This document shows positions 7,284 to 14,464 of a DNA stretch of 64,000 nucleotides, piece after piece. Positions within the stretch are counted from its first letter, which is position 1, and each line of letters begins with the position of its first letter. The notes below the pieces were generated by a model. The model ran no database searches. It was not told the DNA's origin and saw only the letters and a list, made by a program, of their open reading frames with translations. The DNA is from DAOPZC01 sp035353175 (GTDB lineage: Bacteria; Verrucomicrobiota; Kiritimatiellia; RFP12; UBA1067): assembly GCA_035353175.1 (NCBI GenBank), contig DAOPZC010000001.1:203459-267458 (forward strand). The letters run 5' to 3'. Made by a program: the position numbers and the translations under genes.

Positions 7284-8654
7284 ATGCAGACCAATAGGCG
7301 AGGATTTCTCAGAAACGCAGCGTGGATGGGAGGCGCGGCCGCTCTGATTTCGCAGACGGGGTGCAAGGGCCTGTCCGCGTTGACGGCCGGGCGCGGCGCG
7401 AACATGGCCGGGTTCCGGGTCGAGCCGATGGAGCGGATCCGCGTGGGCATCATCGGGATCGGGGCGCGCGGCACGGGTTTCGTGAAGCGCCTGTCGGCGA
7501 TTCCCGACGTGGACATCATGGCCCTGTGCGACGTGCGCGAGGAACGCGTGGCGCGCGAGTCCAAGGCGCTGGTCGGGCAGGGCAAGCCGGCGCCGGCCGC
7601 CTTTTTTGGTACGCCGGAGATTTGGCGCAAGCTGTGTGAGATGCGGGAGATCGACGTGGTCTATGTGGTCACGCCCTGGCTCTGGCATGCGCCCATGGCG
7701 CTGTATGCGATGCAGTGCGGCAAACACGTGGCCGTGGAAGTGCCCGCCGCCATGACCGTCGAGGACTGCTGGCGGCTGGTGGACACGGCGGAAGCCACGC
7801 GCCGTCATTGCATGATTTTAGAGAACTGCTGTTACGGCCAGAACGAGCTGCTCGCGCTCAACCTCTGCCGCCAAGGCGTTCTGGGCGACCCGATCCACGG
7901 CGAGGCGGGCTACATCCACTACACCGGCAAATCGTATCTGGAAGAAGACCCCACCGATGAGAAGGGCGGGCAGTGGCGGCAGCGGTGGTACAAGCAGCAC
8001 ACCGGCAACGCCTACCCCACGCATGGGCTCGGCCCCGTATGCCAGTGGATGGGCATCAACCGCGGCGACCGGATGGACGCGCTGACCTCGATGAGCAGCG
8101 CGTCGCTCACGCGCAACCGCGCGGTGGCCGAGAAATACGGCAAGGACAGTCCGCAGGCTCGGGACGCCTACAAGATGGGCGACATCAACACCTCGCTGAT
8201 CCGGACGCGCCGCGGCCGCACGCTCATGGTGCAGTTCGACACCACCAATCCGCGGCCCTACAGCCGCATCAACATGATTTCGGGGACAAAGGGCATCTTT
8301 GCCGACTATCCGCTGCGCGTGGCGCTGGAGCCCGACGTGCACGACTGGATGGACGCGAAGAAGCTCGAAGAGCTTGCGGTCAGGTATGCGCATCCGCTCT
8401 GGGACAAGAACGGCGAGGCCGCGAAAAAGATGGGCGGTCACGGCGGCATGGATTTCCTGATGGACCTGCGCTTCTGCCACTGCCTGCGGAACGGGCTGCC
8501 GCTCGACATCGACGTGTACGACACCGCGCTGTGGAGCTCGGTCGTGGAGCTGAGTGAACGGTCGGTCCTGAGCGGCGGATCGGCCGTGGAGGTGCCGGAC
8601 TTCACGCGCGGCGGCTGGCAATCCGCCGCGCCGCTCGGTGTCGTGACGATGTGA
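7284..8654 (+). CDS. Tat-exported Gfo/Idh/MocA oxidoreductase, GH109-like
   Basis: 456 aa. The N-terminus has a twin-arginine signal (NRRGFLRNAAW followed by a hydrophobic stretch), so the cofactor is probably inserted before export. The Rossmann fold starts at IRVGIIGIGARGTG (about residue 50), and the usual EKP motif reads EVPAAMT. HTGNAYPTHGLGPV followed by MGINRGDRMDALTSMSS matches the signature of GH109 alpha-N-acetylgalactosaminidases, which cleave by a transient NAD-dependent oxidation. The gene lies 20 bp after dctP with an AGAAAGGA ribosome site, probably in the same operon. The fragment at 1-204 is a close paralogue. GH109 activity is inferred from family motifs, not certain. Confidence 0.88.
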   Translation: MQTNRRGFLRNAAWMGGAAALISQTGCKGLSALTAGRGANMAGFRVEPMERIRVGIIGIGARGTGFVKRLSAIPDVDIMALCDVREERVARESKALVGQGKPAPAAFFGTPEIWRKLCEMREIDVVYVVTPWLWHAPMALYAMQCGKHVAVEVPAAMTVEDCWRLVDTAEATRRHCMILENCCYGQNELLALNLCRQGVLGDPIHGEAGYIHYTGKSYLEEDPTDEKGGQWRQRWYKQHTGNAYPTHGLGPVCQWMGINRGDRMDALTSMSSASLTRNRAVAEKYGKDSPQARDAYKMGDINTSLIRTRRGRTLMVQFDTTNPRPYSRINMISGTKGIFADYPLRVALEPDVHDWMDAKKLEELAVRYAHPLWDKNGEAAKKMGGHGGMDFLMDLRFCHCLRNGLPLDIDVYDTALWSSVVELSERSVLSGGSAVEVPDFTRGGWQSAAPLGVVTM

Positions 8655-8679
8655 GCCGAGACGGAAGGAGGCCCCGGAG

Positions 8680-9264
8680 ATGAAAGAGTTCTGGCTGTGC
8701 TTTGTGCCGCTGTTCGTGGCGGTGGACGCGATCGGCGTGTTGCCGCTATTTGTCTCGATGACGGAAGGACTGCCCGCGGACCGGCTGAGAAAGGTCGTTG
8801 CGCAGTCCGTCGTTACCGCCGCGACCGTGGCGCTCGCCTTTCTGCTCTTCGGCCCCCTCCTGCTGCGCTTCATGGGGATCACGGTCGCCGACTTCATGAT
8901 CGCAGGCGGACTTTTGCTCCTGGTGATCGCGCTGAACGATCTCCTGTCGGGAGGAAAGCGTCGGCGCCTGCTGGAGCAGGCGGATCTCGGCGCCGTGCCG
9001 ATCGGCGTGCCGCTGATCACCGGGCCGGGCGTTCTGACGACCTGCCTTCTCTTGGTCGGGCTGCACGGGCGGACCTTGACCGCCTCTGCCGTGGTCGTCA
9101 ACATCGCGCTGGCGGGGTTGATCTTCGCTTTTTCAGGGAGGATTACCCGCGCGATCGGATTGTCCGGGACGCGAACCGTTTCAAAAGTCGCCAGCCTGTT
9201 GTTGGCCGCGATCGCCGTCATGCTCATCCGCAAAGGGATCGCCGAGATCTTGAAAATGTTTTGA
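8680..9264 (+). CDS. MarC family integral membrane protein (UPF0056)
   Basis: 194 aa with six hydrophobic segments; opens with FVPLFVAVDAIGVLPLF, typical of MarC/UPF0056. Further family strings are GGLLLLVIALNDLL, PLITGPGVLTTCLLL and GLSGTRTVSKVASLLLAAIAVMLIRKGI. The family's biochemical role is unresolved (early links to multiple antibiotic resistance were not upheld). It begins 25 bp after the GH109-like gene with a strong GGAGG ribosome site, so it may be read from the same transcript. It converges on the AraC/IclR-type gene with a 10-bp gap. Confidence 0.92.
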   Translation: MKEFWLCFVPLFVAVDAIGVLPLFVSMTEGLPADRLRKVVAQSVVTAATVALAFLLFGPLLLRFMGITVADFMIAGGLLLLVIALNDLLSGGKRRRLLEQADLGAVPIGVPLITGPGVLTTCLLLVGLHGRTLTASAVVVNIALAGLIFAFSGRITRAIGLSGTRTVSKVASLLLAAIAVMLIRKGIAEILKMF

Positions 9265-9274
9265 TCGGGGCCGG

Positions 9275-10192
9275 TCAGCCGGCGGCTGAGACGCCGGTGC
9301 CGCGCGTGTTTCCCGGTTGCGCCTGCATGCGATAGGCAAGGGGTGATTTGCCGGTCTTGCGCTTGAAAATGGCGGAGAAATGTTTCTGGTTGCAGAAGCC
9401 TGTGCGCTCGGCGACCGAGGTGACGGCCAAGCCTGTCCGCAGCAGGCGGCAGGCCTTCGCGATGCGCAGGCCGAGGTGGTATTGTCCCAGCGTGGTGCCG
9501 GTTTCGGCGCGGAAGGCCGTGCGTAGCGTCGAGTAGCTTACGCCGGCGGCTTTGGCGAGGGCCGCATAGTCGATCGGATCTTGCGGATGCGCGGCCATTT
9601 TCGCGCACGCTGCGGCGACGCACGGCGTGCGGTGGGGCCGTGCCGTTCGCTGCGCGGCGGCGTTCTCCAGTTCCTTCTCGATGCGCCGGGCCGCCGCTTG
9701 AAGGCGTCGGATGCTGGCGAGGAGTTTCTTGGAGGGAAGTCGCTTGTCGATGCCGGAAACCCACAGGGCGGCGACCGGCATGCGTTTGGCGTCGAGGACC
9801 GCCACGCCGCCGCAGTGGCACCCTTCGATTTCCTCCGATAGGTCGGTGGCGTAGCCGGCTTTGCGGATGCGGGCGATTTCCGACTCGAAGCCGCGCCGGT
9901 CGGTGATCGTGTGCGGCGTGAGGCGTTTGAACCTGACCCTTTTCAGCAGGGCGTCCCGCCGTTTGTCGGGCAGCGCGGCGACGAAGGCCTTGCCCGGCGC
10001 CGAGGTGTAGAGAGGCGTGGCGGTTCCGTCCTCGAAGGCGAAGCAGACGTAATCCGGGCCGCGGATGTGGCTCACGATGACGCTCTTGAGCCGCTTCTCG
10101 TCGAGTACGGAAAGGCCGAAGGTTTCCGTCATCCGGCACTGGATGGACCGCAGAAACGGGGCGGCAAGTTTTCTCAACGCTTCGTGTCGCAT
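9275..10192 (-). CDS. Hybrid regulator: IclR-type effector domain fused to AraC-type DNA-binding domain
   Basis: 305 aa. Residues 1 to about 170 align with the ligand domain of IclR regulators: LRKLAAPFLRS at the start, LYTSAPGKAFVAALP, and KAGYATDLSEEIEGCHCGGVAVLDA. The IclR winged helix that should precede it is missing. Instead residues about 195-295 form two AraC-type helix-turn-helix motifs: YAALAKAAGVSYSTLRTAF, GQYHLGLRIAKACRLLRTG, and VAERTGFCNQKHFSAIFKRKTGKSPLAYR. I start at ATG 10192 because the effector domain begins there; a TTG at 10240 with an AGGAAG box is an alternative adding 16 residues. It is divergent from the first HzsA-related gene and is its likely regulator. The ligand is unknown. 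Confidence 0.85.
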   Translation of the reverse strand: MRHEALRKLAAPFLRSIQCRMTETFGLSVLDEKRLKSVIVSHIRGPDYVCFAFEDGTATPLYTSAPGKAFVAALPDKRRDALLKRVRFKRLTPHTITDRRGFESEIARIRKAGYATDLSEEIEGCHCGGVAVLDAKRMPVAALWVSGIDKRLPSKKLLASIRRLQAAARRIEKELENAAAQRTARPHRTPCVAAACAKMAAHPQDPIDYAALAKAAGVSYSTLRTAFRAETGTTLGQYHLGLRIAKACRLLRTGLAVTSVAERTGFCNQKHFSAIFKRKTGKSPLAYRMQAQPGNTRGTGVSAAG

Positions 10193-10223
10193 GCCGACAG
10201 TATAAAACAAGCGCCGTACGAAC

Positions 10224-10238
10224 GACAATCGGATTGTC
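10224..10238. promoter_or_regulatory. 15-bp inverted repeat GACAATC-G-GATTGTC, candidate operator
   Basis: Perfect 7-bp arms around one base, in the divergent region between the AraC/IclR-type regulator and the first HzsA-related gene. It is well placed for autoregulation of the regulator or control of the cytochrome gene. The following bases ATTACGTAC (10241-10249) recur, inverted, upstream of the third HzsA-related gene at 60662-60670. Confidence 0.45.
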
Positions 10239-10357
10239 AAATTACGTACTTCCTAAAAGGCGGAAATATGTCATGAGGTGGGTAGACAGCGTGTCCGGAT
10301 TTTGTCTTAATGGCGGTGATCGGGATCGGCGGAAGGTTGAGAGAGGGGGAGGGGAAG

Positions 10358-13300
10358 ATGAAAGGCTTGAAATCGGGGCTGACGCTTCTCGCAGTGTTGA
10401 TGACGTTCTGTGTTGGAGCTGACACGGCGGACGACGCGCTGGGCTTGGCGCAGCGCACGCTGGCTTACGTTGAAAAGTCGGCGAAGCGGCCCGAGATGGC
10501 GGCGGAATTGGCCGGCTTGGCGCAGAAGCTGCCGCAGACCCGAGACGCGGGGGCAAGAGCCGCGCTCGAGGTCGAGGTCCGGGCTTTGCGCCGGAAGATC
10601 CTTTTCTCGCATCCGGATTTGGCTTTTGACCGGTTGCTGGCCTGCCAGCGCAACCTGCCCTATTCGCATGCCACCCACATGGTCGACCAGTATCTGGGGC
10701 GGTATTCCCGTGCGGGGGGCGCGGGGCTGATCGTCATTGAGGATTGGAAAAACACGCCGAAGAAACGGGAGATCCTCTGCGGCAAACTGCCCTCGGGAAC
10801 GACGCTGAATCCGGATCTGCACGGGGACGCGGACCGGGTGCTGTTCGCCTTCTGCGATCACACGGACCGCCGCACGCCCCTCCAGAAACTGATCCGGGTG
10901 CCCAGCGATACGCTGGGGAGAAAGATCTCCCGCACCGCAAGCTCTATCGGCCGCTCGGTGGACCGCGTGGATCCGACGAATCCGATCTTCGATGATGAGC
11001 CGTTCAATCATCCGGCTACGGCCTGGCGCTATTTCATCTATGAGGCCGCGCTGGACGGCTCCTGGGTCCGTCAGTTGACCGGCACGGACAGAGATCCCAT
11101 GACCACATGGGAAGGCCGGCAGACGGTTTTGATCGAAGACGTGGATCCCTGTTATCTGCCGGACGGCGGTTTTGCCTTTTCGTCCACACGTTGCCAAGGC
11201 TATGGGCGCTGCCATGGGAGTCGCTACGCGCCGTCGTTCATGCTCTACCGGGCGGACAAGGACGGGTCGAACATCCGCCAGCTCTCGTTCGGCGAGGCGA
11301 ACGAATGGGAGCCGAGCGTGTTGAATGACGGGCGTATCGCATATACCCGTTGGGATTACATCGACCGGAACGCCGTTCCGTGGCAGAGCCTTTGGAGCAT
11401 GAATCCGGACGGAACGGCCACCGCGCATTTCTTCGGCAACTATACGCCGGTCCCCAAAGTGCTGAGCGAGGTGAAAGCCATTCCCGGCACGCACGTGGTG
11501 GCGGCGACCGGCGGGGCCCACCACTTATTTACGGCGGGCTGCCCGGTCCTCATCGACACGCACATCAACGAGGACGGCGAACAAGCCATCACCAAAATCA
11601 CGCCGGAGATCACGTATCCGGGCAGTCCTTGGAAAGACACCGGCTATTACGCCAATCCGTTCCCGGTGAACGACACGCTCTTCTTCGCCAGTTTCTCGCC
11701 CATGGGCTTCCACAAAGGCGACACCAATTATTGCTCGTATGGCTGGTCAGCCGCTTGGCCGTCCACGAACTCGTTCACGGTGTACCTCGTCGACACGTTG
11801 GGCGGACGCGAGCCGATTTTTGCGGATCAGCAGATCAGCACCTTTTCTCCGATTCCGGTCCGCAAACAGAAACGCCCCCCCGTCATCACCTCGAATCTCC
11901 CGACACCCGAGAAGGCCCCGGACACGGGGGTCTGTTCCGTGGAGAACATTTACGACTGCCGGATGCCGATCAAAAAAGGGTGCGTCAAAACCTTGCGCCT
12001 GAACCGGATCATGACGCAGTGGACCGCGACCCACCCCGAGCGCAATGACCTGGGGGGATATTCGCTCCATAAGAAACCGATCGGCACGGTGCCGGTCAAT
12101 CCGGACGGCTCCGTGGCGTTCCGGATGCCGGCGGGCGTCCCGGTGCAGCTGCAGGCGCTGGACGAGAACGGCATGGCGGTCATGACCATGCGGTCGTTCA
12201 TTTATGTCCAGAAAGGCGAGCAGCTGCGGTGTGTGGGCTGCCACGAGAATAGGATGCAGGCGCCCCGGCAGTTTTCCCGCAAGAACATTCCTGTGTCAGA
12301 ACCGGTACCGATCCCGAATACCGAGAACGGCGTGGGGTATGACCGCCAGGCGCGTCCGGTTTTTGACCGTCACTGCGTTTCCTGCCACGGGCTGAAACCG
12401 GGGACGGAACAGGCCGGCGGATTGTCGCTGATCGGCCAGGGCGGCTGGGCGGCGCTGACGCGGACGAAGGGCCAGAAGCGGCCGCCGGAAATCCTTGTCG
12501 CCCGCGCCCATGCCTACACGGAGACGGGGAGCAGCCAGACGAACGATTATTTTGCGGCGCCGAGTCGCCTGACCCAGAAACTGCTGGCCGGCCACAGCGG
12601 CGTCAAGCTGACGCCGTCGGAGTGGTCAGACCTGATCATCTGGATGGATCTGAACGCGCAGGAGTTGCCGTGCCCCAGCTGGAATCTGCCGGAGCTCGCC
12701 ACCCACGCGCCCGCGGGCGTCATGGCGTTGCGGGAATATGTCCGTACCCTGTTCGGCGACGAGGTGTCCCGGCAGCCGTATGAGGCGCTGGTGAATATGA
12801 CGCTTCCCGAGAAGAGCCGGATCCTGCTGGCGCCTCTGCCGCTGGCGCATGGCGGCTGGGGACAGTTCGCCGGGGAGAAAGGCTACACGGGCAAGGACGA
12901 TCCGCGTTTCCGCAAAATGGACGCGCTGGTCCGGGCTTCTTTTAAGGCGCCGCCTGACGAGAACCTGCATGGCACGTGTAACCGGCGGGAGGCTTGCCGC
13001 TGCCGTGACTGCTGGGTGTGGATGGGACGCTACAACGCGCAGCCCGGGACGCACGGCACGGTCACGTTGCCGGCCGTCGGCCGATTGACCAACGCCGTGC
13101 CGGTCACCCTTCAGGACGGGGTCGCGGGCACGCTCGCTTTGCAGGGGGCCGGCGCGGTCACGTTCGGCCGGGACGTGCAGGCCGTTGACACGCTTCAGCT
13201 TGAGAACGGCGCGACCGCCTGCGTCGGCGGCGAACGTCTCCGGATCGGCAAGCTGGTCTTGGCCTCCGGTGCGACCTTGGCCGCAGCGTCCGGCGAGGCG

Positions 13301-14404
13301 GCCGGTGTGAAAACCGTGGTTCTGGATGGAGACGAAACGTCTTTTCTTTTCGGCGCGCTGAAAGAAGGACCGCGATCCCCTTTGGCCGTGCTGAAGACGG
13401 GGGGCGGTGTCCTGTACGTGTCGGGAAAACAGCCGTTTGCCGGCGCGCTGACGATCGATGGGGGCGTGGTGCGCGTCCAAGACGAATCCGCGCCGTTCCT
13501 TTCCGGGCTCTCGTTCCATTTGGATGCCGCCGAAAAAGCGTGTCTGAAAATCGGCACCGACGGCGCCGTGACGGAATGGAAAGAACAGCTGACCGGCGCC
13601 GTGTTGCATCAGACCGTTCCCGAATGTCCCTGTCCGGCTTATCAGCAGCAGGGCATCAACGGTTTGCCCGCCGTCTATTTCGCGGGCCTGACCAACCGGC
13701 TTGCCACAGGCGACCTGTTCACGCAGCAGACGGTTTTCATCGTCAACCAGCCGGAGGGCTCGCCGCAGTACGGCGGCCTCTGGGGCGCTGAGAATGCCAG
13801 CCAGGGCGCCGATTACGGCATCCGCTGCGTCGGCGGAAACGTTTGGGCCGGGGGCACAAACTTGCCCTACAACTATTTCAACACGTTCGACCGTTATCGC
13901 ATCAACGGCGCGGAAGAGGTCCGGTTCACGCCCGGTCAGCCGCACATTCTTTGCGCGCAGCGTGATCGTGCGGATCTGTTGACGATGCCGGTCGCGCTCG
14001 GCTCCTATTTCTGGCCGATGGGCCGGTCGTATCACGGCAAGATCGGCGAGGTGCTGGCGTATAGCCGGCTGCTGACGGAAGCGGAACGCCAGGCGGTCGA
14101 GAATTATTTGTCCAAGAAATGGCTGGGCAAAACCTTGCACGCTCAGGGGAAGGAAGGGGCAGAGGCAGCAAGACGTCTTCCCGCAATGGCCGATGTGTGT
14201 GTCGGCAAACAGGGGACATTGGACTTGAACGGGCAGAGCCTGCGTGTTGCGGCGCTGTCCGGTTCGGGGCGGATCATCAACAGCCGGCCCACGCCGGCGG
14301 TGTTGACGGTCGAAGGGAAATCGGCCTATGTCGGAGCGATGGCGCAAAACGTCCGGCTCGTGACCGAGGCCGGGCGCAACGGCGCTGCGGCGGACAGGCC
14401 ATGA
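10358..14404 (+). CDS. HzsA-related di-heme protein fused to beta-strand-repeat and LamG-like C-terminus
   Basis: 1348 aa, exported (signal LKSGLTLLAVLMTFCVGAD). Residues about 20-890 are the HzsA-related part: WD/PD40-like propeller strings (QLTGTDRDPMTTWEGRQTV, CYLPDGGFAFSSTRC, EANEWEPSVLNDGRIAYTRW), then two heme c motifs CVGCH (625-629) and CVSCH (673-677). A CX5CXCX2CW cluster follows at 874-885. From about 895 there are glycine/alanine-rich strands of the autotransporter-associated repeat kind, then a LamG-like domain at about 1048-1257 ending in VENYLSKKWLGK. The C-terminus stops without a sorting tail, possibly truncated. ATG 10358 follows a GGGGGAGGGGAAG ribosome site. A tandem homologue starts 60 bp downstream. 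Relation to hydrazine synthase is structural; the reaction is unknown. Confidence 0.85.
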   Translation: MKGLKSGLTLLAVLMTFCVGADTADDALGLAQRTLAYVEKSAKRPEMAAELAGLAQKLPQTRDAGARAALEVEVRALRRKILFSHPDLAFDRLLACQRNLPYSHATHMVDQYLGRYSRAGGAGLIVIEDWKNTPKKREILCGKLPSGTTLNPDLHGDADRVLFAFCDHTDRRTPLQKLIRVPSDTLGRKISRTASSIGRSVDRVDPTNPIFDDEPFNHPATAWRYFIYEAALDGSWVRQLTGTDRDPMTTWEGRQTVLIEDVDPCYLPDGGFAFSSTRCQGYGRCHGSRYAPSFMLYRADKDGSNIRQLSFGEANEWEPSVLNDGRIAYTRWDYIDRNAVPWQSLWSMNPDGTATAHFFGNYTPVPKVLSEVKAIPGTHVVAATGGAHHLFTAGCPVLIDTHINEDGEQAITKITPEITYPGSPWKDTGYYANPFPVNDTLFFASFSPMGFHKGDTNYCSYGWSAAWPSTNSFTVYLVDTLGGREPIFADQQISTFSPIPVRKQKRPPVITSNLPTPEKAPDTGVCSVENIYDCRMPIKKGCVKTLRLNRIMTQWTATHPERNDLGGYSLHKKPIGTVPVNPDGSVAFRMPAGVPVQLQALDENGMAVMTMRSFIYVQKGEQLRCVGCHENRMQAPRQFSRKNIPVSEPVPIPNTENGVGYDRQARPVFDRHCVSCHGLKPGTEQAGGLSLIGQGGWAALTRTKGQKRPPEILVARAHAYTETGSSQTNDYFAAPSRLTQKLLAGHSGVKLTPSEWSDLIIWMDLNAQELPCPSWNLPELATHAPAGVMALREYVRTLFGDEVSRQPYEALVNMTLPEKSRILLAPLPLAHGGWGQFAGEKGYTGKDDPRFRKMDALVRASFKAPPDENLHGTCNRREACRCRDCWVWMGRYNAQPGTHGTVTLPAVGRLTNAVPVTLQDGVAGTLALQGAGAVTFGRDVQAVDTLQLENGATACVGGERLRIGKLVLASGATLAAASGEAAGVKTVVLDGDETSFLFGALKEGPRSPLAVLKTGGGVLYVSGKQPFAGALTIDGGVVRVQDESAPFLSGLSFHLDAAEKACLKIGTDGAVTEWKEQLTGAVLHQTVPECPCPAYQQQGINGLPAVYFAGLTNRLATGDLFTQQTVFIVNQPEGSPQYGGLWGAENASQGADYGIRCVGGNVWAGGTNLPYNYFNTFDRYRINGAEEVRFTPGQPHILCAQRDRADLLTMPVALGSYFWPMGRSYHGKIGEVLAYSRLLTEAERQAVENYLSKKWLGKTLHAQGKEGAEAARRLPAMADVCVGKQGTLDLNGQSLRVAALSGSGRIINSRPTPAVLTVEGKSAYVGAMAQNVRLVTEAGRNGAAADRP

Positions 14405-14464
14405 CGGAGGCACTTCCTCCTCGTAGGGATCGACAGAACACGTATTTTTTGGCTTAATGAAATC

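Noticed and set aside
7818..10139. A 773-codon minus-strand frame across the GH109-like, MarC and regulator genes
   Set aside because: It crosses three well-supported genes in other frames and has no recognisable domains.
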